NCBI GenBank assembly: GCA_024752435.1
Contig: CP103029.1
Location: 1,116,001 to 1,180,000, forward strand
Length of the DNA: 64,000 bases
Origin: Allantophomopsis cytisporea
Taxonomy: Eukaryota; Ascomycota; Leotiomycetes; Phacidiales; Phacidiaceae
Direction: 5' to 3'
The position numbers and the translations under genes are program-made. The notes under the pieces are model-generated. The model saw only the letters and a program-made list of their open reading frames with translations, made no database searches and was not told the DNA's origin. Positions 34,039-45,816 of the stretch are shown here, piece by piece; the first letter of the stretch is position 1, and each line of letters begins with the position of its first letter.

Positions 34039-34345
34039 ACCCGCTCCCGCTCACTCCCTTCGTAAACCCTATACCAATCAAAGAATGGAAATCCATTTCG
34101 TATCCATGGGCTAATAGACTCAGAGACTACTGCGCAGCAATAAAGTTACACCTTGTTCCTCTCTTCCCCGTCGAATCCAGACCAAGGCTGCCTGTCCATC
34201 CCTCGCAATCCTCCTCCGGACGGCGAGAAGAAGAGAAGAGAAAAAAACACTCATGCGATCAATTGTCTCGAAACATCTCAGCGTCTCTTGTCGAGTGAGT
34301 GGAGCTGACTTTCGCAGGCCCCGGGAGTTGATGTATCTATCCCAT

Positions 34346-34379
34346 GGCTGGCTGGCCCGGCTGGCTGGCCGGCTGGCCT
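34346..34379. repeat. GGCT microsatellite
   Basis: Imperfect ggct/ggcc repeats form a GC-rich tract inside an otherwise AT-leaning spacer. Confidence 0.8.
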
Positions 34380-34938
34380 TGTCAAGGATCCCGTGGACAC
34401 TTCGCCGGCCTGCGGGAAGTAGTGTGGCTTGCAGGGCGTGGGGAGTGGATTTTCTGGGTTCAGTGGGGTAATTTAGGCGCTGGGTGTTTTTGTGGGCTGC
34501 TGTTTCGACTTGGTGATGATGTCTTGGGTGGAGTGCAAGAAAAAGGCCACTAATATGTATTTATGTACATACATTCGATACTGTTGATGTGGGCAAGTAG
34601 TAGTCTTCTCTGCAGGAGGAGCTTTTCTTGTGTGAGGGTGAGTTATTTTGGCGAAGTGGTAGACTCTCTCTCCTCTTGCTTCGAATACTACCTACTACCT
34701 CACTACTAAGTACACCTGTATTTCTTTATTTCAGTATATACGTTACGTTACCTTAGGTATCTGAAGTTCGACATGCCCGTACTGAGACGGACAACTACTT
34801 CATAGTTATTGTATTGCCACTTCCGTACAACAGTATGTATGAGTAACTTGTCGTACCTTGCACATAGACACATTGAAGGGTCGTGAACTATGCACCGAAC
34901 CGTCCAAATGTTCATGTATTATCGTGTTGTGTTGGACT

Positions 34939-34996
34939 CAGAGAGAGAGGGAGAGAGAGAGAGAGAGAGAGAGGAAGAGGGAGAGAGGGGGAGGGG
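34939..34996. repeat. GA-rich microsatellite
   Basis: A long gagaga run interrupted by gg, roughly 58 bp, purine-only on the plus strand. Confidence 0.9.
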
Positions 34997-35218
34997 CAAG
35001 GTCCAACATCTGATCAGTCACGACCAAGGTAAGTATAGACTGTAGTAGTAACTAAGTAAGTATCCACGTACCTTAAGTGAGTCGGTAGGTGACCCCTTGA
35101 GCTTTACCTTACCTACTCTACATTATGTACTAGTCCAGTACCCAAGTACAGCACGACAAGCCAAGTAAGGCACGGCATACCCAAGGCATCTTTCTCATTA
35201 CTCATGCTTCCTCGAGCT

Positions 35219-35252
35219 CATCATTCATCCATTCATTCATTCATTCATTCAT
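35219..35252. repeat. CATT microsatellite
   Basis: About eight cattcatt-type units lie in the leader of the glutaredoxin gene. Confidence 0.85.
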
Positions 35253-35287
35253 CTCAATTCATCTTGTTCATCACACTCATCGAATCA

Positions 35288-35328
35288 CATACTCATTCTC
35301 ATACTCATTCTCATACTCATTCTCATAC
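35288..35328. repeat. Tandem repeat, 12-bp unit (atactcattctc)
   Basis: Three and a half near-perfect units lie about 480 bp upstream of the glutaredoxin ATG. Confidence 0.85.
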
Positions 35329-35420
35329 ACTCACACATCATACATCATAGAATACATTCACCTCATTATTCTCCATCAAACACATCCACATTGATCCTAC
35401 CACTCCACTCTCTCCAGTCG

Positions 35421-35466
35421 TTCTGCAACAACTTCTGCAACTTCTGCAACTCCTGCAACTCCTACT
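35421..35466. repeat. Tandem repeat, 9-bp unit (ttctgcaac)
   Basis: About five units, ttctgcaac changing to tcctgcaac. Confidence 0.85.
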
Positions 35467-35808
35467 CTACTTATTAAACATCTTCACCATCAATACAGTA
35501 CAACCACTCACTACAAGACCACTCCATACACTCACCTCAACAAATATATCACATAAACACAAATTCGGACACAGTCGAATACTTCTTTGGAAATATCACC
35601 CTGCCAGTTCCCCCCAACACATACTTCAATCAAGGCATTGGAGCTAGTCGAGCTACTGTCACCCGACAACAGTAACCACAACCATCACGCGTCCCGCCAC
35701 GTTTCCCTAGCATCACCATCTCCCACGATAAACACAGAGCCTACATAAACTGCGACCTCCTCTTTGGATACCAAATATTGCATCACAATCTCCTCTTCGG
35801 CACTCACC

Positions 35809-36667
35809 ATGCCATCGCAGCGTCAATTTCGCCTTCTGAGTGTGATTGTGCTGGTCTTTGTCTTCACCGTGCTATGGAAGACTTCCTCCCTCCGCAACTC
35901 ACGCAATGTCGATTTCTACAAGTCCACGAGTGATGCCATGGCAGCAGCCAATGCCGTACCGGCCTACGAACCCCCTCCAGTCGGCGGTAACGAGAAGGTT
36001 TTGAAGGCACCTGGCGCGAAGACGCCAATTGAAGAGGAGGACGACAGCGTCAGGGCTGGCCTGAAGAAAGCGGCGGACGAGGCTAAGAGATTGGCGAATG
36101 AGAAGGCGCCTCTGAGGCCGGATAACCCCAGTAGCATTGTGGGTGTTGGGAATTCGAATGGTGGGGATCGAAATGTCGCGGGCAGGAAGAAATATCCGAT
36201 TGACGGGGAGGAGCAGATTGTGGAGAGCACAGAGAGTAAAGAAGATCATGAGGTCGAGATTGAATTGAACAGCATCTTGAAGAGATCACCAAGTAAGCTC
36301 TCACACCATGCTTACAAAATAAAGATTTCATCAAAACTACTGGGACTAATTCGTACATGCAGTCATAATATTTTCTAAATCCTACTGTCCACACTCTAAG
36401 CGCGCCAAGGGCATTCTTATCGACAAATACTCCATAAAGCCAGCCCCATTCGTCGTTGAGCTCGACCAACACCCGCTCGGCGCCGCACTCCAAGCCCGAC
36501 TTGCGAAGATGACGGGTCGCAAGACGGTTCCTAATGTCCTGATTAATGGAAAGAGCATTGGAGGAGGCGATGATGTCGCTGAGTTGGATGCTAAGAGGGA
36601 ACTTATCAACACAGTGAAGAGCATGGGAGGGAAGAGAATGACGGAGGTCATTGAGAGACCCGCATAA
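35809..36667 (+). CDS. Membrane-anchored glutaredoxin, Grx6/Grx7 type
   Basis: Two exons (35809-36292, 36363-36667) encode 262 residues. The N-terminus has one hydrophobic segment (FRLLSVIVLVFVFTVLW, about 6-22), a type II signal anchor. An acidic/basic linker of about 130 residues follows. The glutaredoxin domain (about 155-255) has the active site SYCPHSK with Cys170 followed by Pro-His-Ser, so it is monothiol in that position. It also shows TVPNVLING (cis-proline loop) and IGGGDDVAEL (glutathione-binding turn). This fits the secretory-pathway glutaredoxins of yeast (Grx6, Grx7) that act on glutathionylated or oxidised thiols in the early secretory pathway. The fold is formed only after splicing (SPIIIFSKSYC). 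Confidence 0.88.
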
Positions 36668-37814
36668 GTCTTAAAGAAGAAGAAGAAGAAGACGTGAATG
36701 GTCTCAAACTCTGGTGGCAATCAACATAGCATCTCGGATTACTTGATGGCATGAGTATCTAGGGGGAAGGGGTGAGGGGAGGAGGGTTATTGTGGCTACT
36801 ATGGACGGATATTGCATACGGTACTGGCGTCTTGGGCGCTGAATGGGTCAGCCGGAAACGAAAGGGGCGCTTATACCACATGAGGAAATAAGGTCGGTTG
36901 TCAAACTTGGTCAGCGCGTTTTAATGGCCCTTTTTAAGGATTCCTGTGCTTCACAGACGGGAGCAAAGCAAGCAAAATGATTGGCAAGGGTGCAGTTTAG
37001 CTATGAATGCAGCAGCTTTTCTTCAAAGTATACTTATACTTCAGGAATCCGAACGAGTGTGATGTCCAAGTGAATGTTTCGTGCACGTTTGGTGCCGGGG
37101 TCTATGATGCGGGAATCTATTAAAGAAGACATTCCCATGTGAATTCGCCAGTAAACAACTGAATTGGTCTAGCTCTATCGACTCTATCATTTATCGTCGG
37201 CCTATTATTCAATGCTCGACCATGCATAGACCACGACAGGCTAATGCACTGTCCCTATATCCAGAAATCCGGTCCGACATGTGCATTGTCCGCATGCGGC
37301 GAATACATGCCGTGCCGTGCCGGGCCACCTCGACCATTGAGCACAATAACTAGTTAGCGCAAAATGATAACGGGGTTGCAGCTGAAATAAGGTGAAGAGA
37401 AGAGGGCCATGGACTGTAAGTAGGGCTGCCCTAGCTGTGTTGTACCACAGGTGCGGAGCTGAGGTTTGAAATGTAGAGAGAGGCATGCGGTTCTGAGTGC
37501 GGGTATGGATATGGGTATGGGTATGGGTATGAGTGTGGGTGTGGGTGTGGATGTGGATGTAGTCGGGTACGTGGAAGACGGATTCTTGGAGATGGCTCAG
37601 CCTTGCCTTTAACTACTTCACGACCGAGCCCTCTTTTTGAGCCGCTGCACGCCGGGTTACTGCCTCGCGGCGGAAACGCACGATGCGTGGCGGCGCGGGG
37701 CGCGGTTCAGCAGTATCTGTGCATCATCATCGCCATCTCCTGCTGTTTGTTTGTAGTACACTTGCTGTGGACTATGGCTTCATGAGCAGTCCTGTTCTAG
37801 ATGAACGAACAAGC
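36668..37814. other. Convergent intergenic region
   Basis: 1.1 kb lies between the glutaredoxin stop and the ASNSD1 stop. It includes a GGGTAT/GGGTGT repeat at 37500-37562. No gene is supported. Confidence 0.5.
37500..37562. repeat. GGGTAT / GTGGGT hexamer repeat
   Basis: Six-base units change from gggtat to gggtgt to ggatgt along the tract. It resembles telomere-like sequence but is imperfect and internal. Confidence 0.8.
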
Positions 37815-39716
37815 TCACGATATCAGTGTCGTGCCCTTCGTTCGTCCAGTCTCCATCTTCGCCGTTCTGGCTCCAAATTGTATCTGAGGTCACATGTCAG
37901 TGGGCAATTATGTGCCTCTGGGATAGGGACTTACAGCTCTCTTGGCCTCTTGCGACACAAGCTTCATACCAAGCCGGAAAGCCAACAGCCTCAAGACTTT
38001 CTTGCCGGGTTCAATACGGCTCTCTTCACTACCGCCGGCAGTTTCTGTCGCGCCAAAGCTGCATTTCGTCCAGACAGGACTCTCAAGTGTCCATTTCACG
38101 ACCGACTCATCGAGGAATGGGAAGCGCGCCTCGCGTCCCCAATGTGAGAGCACGCGATCGTCACGTCCCAAGTTGCGCTTGCCGAGCCGGTTCACGTCAA
38201 GTTCGAGCTCGGAGATCAGGCCCGGGTAACTACGTCGTGCGAAGGCGATTGCGTGCCGTTGGTAGCCACCGAATAACTCATCTGCACCGAGGCCAGACAG
38301 AAGGACGCGTGCCGGCGTGGTATATTCTGTAGGTGTTTGCATCGTGCTCGTGCGGGCAAGACCGGTTCCTCGTGATGCAAAGTAGAGGGCGTAGGCAATT
38401 GAGAGGTCCATTTCGGTGTTGTGAGGGTGGATTAAGGAGATGACGTGGTCCTTGTGGGCTGTAGTTTCATCATAGGGTATATCGACTTCGATGAACCGCC
38501 AGGTTCTTTGTGGGCAGGTCTCGATTAGTTCTTGGAACGCTTGTCGCCCAGTGATTCTGTCTGGGCATAGATCATATGGAGAAAGTTCTGATTTGACTTC
38601 TGTATCTTGTGCTGCGTTCTTGGATGAGTTCTTCTTGGCCTCCTTCCTAGCTGCTTCTACCACTCTTGGGTTCTCGAATGCAACGTTCAAAAGATCAATA
38701 CTTTGCTCAGTTGGCAGTAAGTTATGCGACATACGAGCTAGGACAGTACAGTCCAGCCCACCAGAAAAGAGAACAGCAAGTCTTGACGAGGAGATTGGAT
38801 TTGCATCCGGGGGCACTGGTATTCCACAGACTCTGAGTCTTAGAGACTCAGTCAGGTGTGATGCCAATTCTTCAACAGATTGTGATTGAGCGCCAAGGCA
38901 GTGTTTCTCTTCAGGGACATCTCGATTGAATTGGCCAAGAACAGAAATCTAGCATAGAAGGTGAGCTGAGGTATTGAATGCAATGCCACAGCACAGCTGA
39001 TTACGTAGGGAAATTCGACTTACAGTATCACCCTGGATGTCGGATGCTGACCATGGGCTTTTGAATACTGAAAACCCAGATTTGGATATTTCAGATTCTT
39101 CTTCAAGAACAATACCTGAAGGCATAGCACCGCCAGATATATCAAGGACATATATTGCGTCTGCTTCAACCTCTTGCCAACTACCACCACTAGGCTCAGC
39201 AATGCTTGCTAATTGTAGAGCACCTGGTATGTCCTCGTAGTCATAGAGTAGAGAGCGACGACCAAGACGATCCCTGCTGAAATATAAAATGCCATATGCT
39301 TTGTCATGGAACACAAATGCAAAGGGACCAGAGACCAACCTGATGGCCTCAAGTACAGCTATCACAGCTTCAGACCTCGATGATGCCGATTCACTTGCCC
39401 TACACAGCAAATCATAGACAACTTGGCCATCATTGCCGGTCACTTCCGTGCCCTTGATCTTCCAAGCTTCTCCATTCCAGCAAAGCACGGAATCCGTCAC
39501 ATGACCGTGAAAAGGCTGTTGTGTGATATGGCCGCCTCGTAGAGCAAGCACTGTGGAGGTGAAAGAAAGCCAGATAGAATCGCTACTGACGGTGGACTTC
39601 TGCTCCAACTCAATTCTTCCTAAATGATCAGGACCTCGTTTGTAAAGGCGATCTTGAAGAGCTTGACTTGGTCTCTGTGAGCCAACTCGAGAAATGCAGG
39701 CATGGATTCCGCACAT
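37815..39716 (-). CDS. ASNSD1: Asparagine synthetase domain-containing protein 1 (ASNSD1) homolog
   Basis: Three exons (39716-39024, 38948-37935, 37883-37815) encode 591 residues. The N-terminal glutaminase (Ntn) domain starts MCGIHACISR with the nucleophile Cys2 and has YKRGPDHLG and LCWNGEAWK. The synthetase domain contains the ATP-pyrophosphatase loop LFSGGLDC and the motif LSGLGADELFGGY. It ends with AIQFGARTAKMETGR, the signature tail of the ASNSD1 subgroup. It is related to glutamine-dependent asparagine synthetase, but the reaction of this subgroup has not been settled. The last exon is only 69 nt. The gene is divergent from VPS9. Confidence 0.9.
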
Positions 39717-40186
39717 CTTGGGAAAACATACAACTACCTGACGATTAATAGATGTTCAAGGAGCGAAGTGACATCGTAATACCGCAATTGTAACGGATGA
39801 ACGGCCTTTGGCGGGTAGTAGGCGTGGTACAAATCCCAGATATGGCAAATGCTCTATCCAGAGGCACTGGAATGGGCTTTGTCTCGCTTGCTTAGCCTGT
39901 GCGGGATCCCCATGCTGTTGGTGGAAACTAAATGTTGTAGAGTACGTACGAAGGAGCACCAGCAATCACACAACAGCCTTGCAGCTCATTTCGAAAGAGG
40001 ATCTTCAACAAGAAGACATTTGAGTTGTCGTTAATACCTATCATCCACTGTGCTTCAACAGTTTATAGAGAGCACTGTGCAATCACTGTAGCGGATTGCG
40101 ATCGACTTCTGTTAGCTACTACCCCGCCAACGGAACCTACATTACGCAGTACAACTTCAGCGCCCTGTCCTGGCGCTGCTGAATGC
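39717..40186. promoter_or_regulatory. Divergent promoter ASNSD1 / VPS9
   Basis: This 470-bp spacer lies between head-to-head genes. The VPS9 frame is open upstream of its ATG to about 40025 but begins without ATG. No repeat is visible. Confidence 0.5.
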
Positions 40187-42796
40187 ATGTCTCCCCCGAG
40201 ACATTCGGACGACGCCATCACGAACGCAGATGAGCTTCGACAAAATGACGAAAATAATAATAGAGAGGTAGCTGAGGCCAAGTCTGCCAAAATCGAAACT
40301 GGAGCGCAGGAACTTGGTCCTGCCACATCTCACGAACCAGCCCTTCAAAAAGCTCACCCTGGTGGAGAACATGAGAGGAGTCTGGACGTGCTCAATGCAC
40401 AAGAAATAGCGAAAACTACGAACTCGGATGATAGGGGGAAATCCACAGTCGATAGAACGCTAATCGCCGCGTCAAATGGAAACATGGATGTGCAGAGCAA
40501 AGGCAAAGAGCTCTTCAATCAAGTAGACCAATCTGATCAGCCTGATGAAGAAATGGCGTCCTCAATAGCTACTTTGAAGCCGCAGAGTGGTTCAGCTTTA
40601 TTGGATCCTTCAACAGCGAGTACGACCTACCTCGATCCTACTCCCAAAACGCCGACTCCTTCCCTACCACCCTCTCGGTCAACTTCTAATGCGTCAGCAA
40701 TCCCTATGGCGAGTGGAGAGAGGTCGCCGACTAGATCTGATGCTGGCTTTGACGATAAACGATCAACGAGCGAGGATGAACGAGATCCTGATTCAAGATC
40801 CGAAATACAAAGCATTATGGACCAGTTCGATGAGGATGGTGGTCCTGGACATGAGGAAGTCATGTCTCCGAGACTCGAGATTGCAAACCCATTATTGAAT
40901 AGTCCAATACAGCATCCGCCGCGCAGATCTAGCCTTGAGCCGCTCAGACCGACAATATCTAGTACAATACAAAACATGGGAGATATGCAAATAGGATCTC
41001 CAAGTCGAATTACCCGTCGAGATTCTTCAGATATTGGCCCGGCGGTGCCACCCAAACCAGGTTCCATACATAGCTTCACTCCTCAACGAAGCGTAGTATC
41101 CGATGATCGTTTTTCGACAACGGAACCACCAATGTCCCCGGGTTCTGCCTCCCTTCACAGACCTCCTCCGCCTGAGCCAGAACCAGAGCCGGACTTGCCA
41201 TTCGATTTTCATCGATTCTTAGAGCAACTAAGACATAGGACGGCGGATCCAGTTGCAAAATTCCTGCGGTCATTCTTATTGGAATTCGGCAAGAAACAGT
41301 GGATGGTACATGAACAAGTCAAGATTATTGGTGATTTCCTAGCTTTTATCACCAACAAGATGGGCCAGTGTGAAGTGTGGCGGGAAGTCTCTGATGCCGA
41401 ATTCGATAATGCCCGAGAAGGTATGGAGAAGCTCGTGATGAATCGCCTCTATACTCAAACCTTCTCTCCTGCAATTCCGCCTCCACAGCCAATTCCTGGA
41501 GCAAGGCCTAAGAGGAAAGGCGGCGAACGACCGCTAGGGCCAGGAAGGAAAGGTCAACACCAAGAGGACGTTGAAAGAGATGACATCCTGGCACAGAAAG
41601 TGAGCATATATGGCTGGGTGAAAGAGGAACATCTTGATATTGCGCCAGTGGGCGAGAGTGGTAAACGCTTCTTGCTGCTGGCGCAACAGGAACTTCTCAA
41701 GATTAAGACATACCGAGCCCCAAGGGACAAAATCATTTGCGTGTTGAATTGCTGCAAAGTAATTTTTGGTAATATTCAAGCATTTTGAGTCTTCCAGGTT
41801 CGTCTGCTAACTACGCATAGGTCTTCTGAAACATGCAAAATCGGATTCTTCGGCGGATTCATTCATGCCTCTATTGATATACGTTGTGTTGCAAGCCAAC
41901 CCGGAGCATCTGGTCTCAAATGTTCAGTACATCCTCCGCTTCCGAAACCAAGAAAAACTGGGTGGAGAAGCTGGCTATTATTTGTCATCGCTGGTAAGTT
42001 TCATCAAATCTCTAATATGAAGCAATAATTAAAATATCTAGCTTGGTGCCGTTCAATTCATAGAGAACCTTGATCGCACAAGTTTAACCATTAGTGATGA
42101 GGAGTTTGAAAAACAAGTTGAGGCAGCCGTTTCGGCTATCGCTGAAAAGCACCAAGCTGCTGAAGCGCGCACAACTGCCCCAGCTCCAGTGCAGCTATCT
42201 GAAAAGTCTGCACCAAGTCGTCCAGAAGTAACCCCTCGCCATTCTACGGATGGTGAATCGTCTCACCCTCGTAGATCGACATCTTCCCGTGAAAGTGAAG
42301 ATCCAATGGACGAAAAAGCCGCAATTACGGGTCTACTGAAATCGATACAGAAGCCTTTGTCATCGATAGGAAGAATCTTCTCGGATGACGGCGGCTCATC
42401 TTCTCAGAGTGGCCACCCCGTACGCACTCCATTACCTGGAAACACTCCGCGCTTATCACCTGCCCCTCGTCAAGGCAATGATGGCCAGCAAGTGCCGCGA
42501 TTAGATGGGGCAAATGGTGGGGGACATAGACGTGGCCTATCGGCCGAAGATGCTGCTGCGCGGCAAGCAAGTGCTGAAGTTGCCGAGGCTCATCGCGTAC
42601 AAAGAGCGGAACACGAAACTGTAGTTGATACACTTGCTGGAATGTTTCCAGACCTCGACCGAGAAATCATCAGTGATGTTGTGCATCAAAAAGAAGGCCG
42701 GTAAGTCTATCAGGACCCTCAGAGTTACACACTAGCTTATACAGTCTCAGAGTCGGTTTGGCTGTTGATGCTTGTCTCGCACTTGGTGCTTCATAG
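40187..42796 (+). CDS. VPS9: Vps9-type Rab5 guanine nucleotide exchange factor
   Basis: Four exons (40187-41768, 41821-41993, 42042-42700, 42745-42796) encode 821 residues. The first 330 are Ser/Pro-rich and disordered. A helical bundle follows (DFHRFLEQLRHRTADPVAKF, about 345-364) and then the VPS9 catalytic domain, with DKIICVLNCCKVIFGLLKHA and DSFMPLLIYVVLQANPEHL and its conserved Asp-containing loop. The C-terminus is a CUE ubiquitin-binding domain (TVVDTLAGMFPDLDREIISD, then VGLAVDACLALGAS), assembled across the last intron. The protein activates Rab5/Vps21 GTPases on endosomes. The N-terminal extension makes it much longer than yeast Vps9 (451). Confidence 0.93.
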
Positions 42797-43304
42797 TTTA
42801 CGATTGTCCTGCCCTTAGATGAACCATAATGTAGAGGTCTTGCATCTCCATAGGTGGCTACCTGGTTAATTTGAGCGAGCATTGGCGTTGGTTTTGTTTT
42901 CATATATCCCAAGGCCCAAACCACGGTCATGATGGCACTTGAAATCGTCCGAGGAGTATCTAGGGTGACGAAGTTGATAGGCTCGAATACCCATCTAGTC
43001 CGAGAAAGCTATCACCCCTTGTTAACATAATACTATTGATGTAGATCAAAAACTGAATCAAATGTGCCCCATAGTCGTAACCCTCGAATTTAAAGCTCTG
43101 AGGGATCTCATTATCTTCGCCTGAACTGATTATCATTCCTCGAGTACCTAAGCATGTTACTACAGGTAGGTGCATAAACGGATTAACGTTTTTGCCGAGG
43201 CTAGCGCGTGCTGGGTATCATTGTCCAGATTTTGGAGTGAAGGTATGTCGCATTGTAAACAACAATTTATCATGCCGAATTACCTTCGATAAGCTTCGCA
43301 GAAG
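42797..43304. other. Intergenic, VPS9 to next gene
   Basis: 508 bp between two co-oriented genes, with no recognisable feature beyond a presumed terminator and promoter. Confidence 0.5.
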
Positions 43305-45816
43305 ATGGCGCAGAAGACGGCCAGGGAAGACAATATTAAGGGTGACGATGCAGGTCCATTTGTCCCGCCAATGTCTTCGGCCAATCCAAGTACGGCGCAA
43401 GTGCCGAAGAGCAAAACACCGAGGCCTCAGCCTTCTACAACTGCTCTTATCATTTGTCGCAACAAGTACGTCGAAATCACATTCTATTTCTCGCTTTTCA
43501 GATGTTTACCAATGGTAATGACTGTTCGAAATATTGCCTATTGGATAGTAGTGGAACCCGAATTACTGTCGTTTGAGCTTCTTTCCACTGCTTCATCTTC
43601 AACACGAACATCTAGAAGAGTAAATATGCGCTGACACAGCCTCAAGACATTGGCGATATATCTCTTCATTCCATGGGCCGTGGCTTCAATTAACACCAGA
43701 GGTACTCGAAAACCTTGCAAACAACAATTACAACCTTCCGCGGCCTCGGCCAATTGATCCAGCTGTTTTCTTTGACCTGTTGAAAGTACGAAAACTGGTA
43801 GACGATGCCACAAATCTTGCTGTTCGAGCCGCTAGCGGCGTTACATCCTCCTCTTTAAACAATGCGGGCAACGGGATCCTAGGCAATGGAGCACTTGGTA
43901 TAGGAATAGGCGGAGGGGGCGGGAATGCAAGATTAAGTCGAGAACGAAAGCATCGAATGCGAGAACAAGCTACTCAAAAATTATCCAAGGCATATCATCT
44001 CGACGAAATTGCTTGCAGCGTTGCAACGATGCAGTCGACATCAACTCTGGAGGATGTCGCGCAACTTGTCTTGCAGAGAAGTCCGAATGATTTGGATGCG
44101 AAATATGTACATTTCTTTCAGGAGAAGATACCGTCAAGGCAGCTTGCGGAGTGCACAAGTTTACAACCTTTAGATGAGATCATTGCCGATAGACCCAATG
44201 AAGGAGAAATCTTGAGAACACGAGCTGTAGTCAAAACATTCAAAGAGGACTTTGTGGGAGCCGCAAAAGATCTGACAGAGGCATTGGCTGTTACTAGATA
44301 TTATCAGAACCAGCACAAGGCAGACAGACAACGAACGCGGATTGCAGATTCTGCGCATAATGACAAGCAACGAAGTACTCGCTGGAAAGAAGATGTCAGA
44401 CTTGATGAGAAAGACCACCCCAGCAGTCTGGAAACCCAATTACTTTTTCATCGTGCAGGCGTATATCTCACAATTGCATGCCAGCATGTCAGTGCTGCCC
44501 TACCGCCCAGGAATTTAGCCAAGCAAACCAATGGTAGTACGACCGACAAAATGACCAGCCCAGCTAATGGGGAAACAGCCGAAATGAGCACAGCCGAGAA
44601 GGAGGCTCATGAAAAGCGACTTGAAGCCAGGAAAATTGTCAAACGGAACGCCAAACATGCCCTTAGGGATTACATTGCATACTTGTCATATTTCGATTAT
44701 ACACCAGGAATTCCAATTGAGGTTACTGATGAATTTATACGCAAGGTGAACCAAGCAGCAAGTGGTTTTAGGATCCCTAGACCCCAACCAAACCAAATCA
44801 TGGATCTTGAAAGCAACTCTTCGTTAAGTGATGGGAAACTTTCTGATGCTCTGGTTCCACAAAATGATGCATCGAGTTGGCAACGTCCGAAAAATAGTGA
44901 AAATAGACATACGGAACTTCCAAATCTGCCGTCACCCGTCGTGCATCAGATATCCACACTATTCTCAGCCACACCGCCAGCAGATCTACCCCCTTATCCT
45001 GTTACATCAACTTTCTTGACTACAAAACAGCAAGCAGGTGCAGTCCAACGAAGGGATTCGGCCAGAAACCTCCACCAGTCAGAAAGCCATGAAGCACTCA
45101 CATATCATCCTCTACTTACAGACGCTCTTCATTCACTACTATTATGCCACTGCATCCTCCAGACTTCACCCCGTGAGTTTCAACGGCATGCATATATGGT
45201 CGCACGCCTCACCCGAGTCTGTGATGGTTACCCTATCTTCCAGGCAGCTCGGTCACCAAGCCGCGCAGATTGGATCGAAATCCTTCGCCATAGCAACGAT
45301 TGGATCGGACTTCAACAGTCCTGGGAGACTTTGTGTACACCAGCTCCATTGCCTGGTCAACATGACATCGTTCAACAAAAGGAAACGCCAGAGCAGAAGA
45401 AAGACAGACTGAAGCAGCAAGCTATCATGGAAGCACTTGAAGATGATAGAGTATGTGATGAAGCTACGTTTCATGCCGCTGTTATGGCTACACAGCGGAG
45501 ACAAGAGGAGGAAGAGGAGGAAGAGGAGGAAGAGGTACACCAAGACGAAGAGATCGCTAACGGTGCGACCACTCAAGCGAAGCCGACGAAATGGGCTCAG
45601 GAGGATGGAAAGGAATATCCGCTCAGTACCGAACGGGCTCATGCCATTGGAAGGTGGATCAGAGAGGCAACTATCGGGGGTGATGGGACTGGAACGAAGA
45701 GAAAAAAGAAGAAGTGTGGTAAGCCTACCGTTCGTGTGAATGTAAACGGTATAGAAACTTTGGTAGATGGTTTGAAAGTCACTAAAGATACTGCCATGGA
45801 AATCAAATCAACATAG
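43305..45816 (+). CDS. Large conserved fungal protein, function unknown
   Basis: Two exons (43305-43465, 43647-45816) encode 776 residues. The junction yields CRNKHWRYISSFHGPWLQLT, followed by PEVLENLANNNYNLPRPRPI and DPAVFFDLLKVRKLVDDATNL. I recall this block as highly conserved in Pezizomycotina proteins, sometimes labelled 'histidine kinase group protein' although no kinase domain is visible. The middle is helical, and a TPR-like region (DYIAYLSYFDYTPG, HPLLTDALHSLLLCHCIL) suggests a scaffold. A poly-Glu run follows RRQ near residue 684, and a basic KRKKKKCGK lies near the end. The intron of 181 nt is long for this window. The name is not evidence of enzyme activity. Confidence 0.8.

Larger units (their letters stand above)
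32639..35808. other. Microsatellite-rich intergenic region and long glutaredoxin leader
   Basis: This 3.2-kb spacer has no supported gene. It contains at least eight different simple-sequence tracts (listed separately), most between 33.5 and 35.5 kb. The last kilobase is pyrimidine- and CA-rich, as expected for a long 5' UTR of the glutaredoxin gene. TACCTTACC-type motifs occur at 34741-34760 and 35104-35118. Confidence 0.6.

Noticed and set aside
37500..37562. Internal telomere-like repeat
   Set aside because: Units are GGGTAT and GGGTGT rather than TTAGGG, and they drift along the tract; a simple microsatellite explains them.
37683..38332. Plus-strand frames of 154 and 168 codons over the ASNSD1 3' end
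   Set aside because: They lie antisense to conserved ASNSD1 exons and have no protein-family character.
39756..39965. Upstream ORF of the ASNSD1 gene comparable to the animal ASDURF prefoldin-like ORF
   Set aside because: The 69-codon frame upstream of the fungal gene has no coiled-coil or prefoldin pattern, so I see no equivalent.
40025..40186. N-terminal extension of VPS9
   Set aside because: The frame is open upstream but has no ATG before 40187, so translation is unlikely to start there unless an upstream exon exists.
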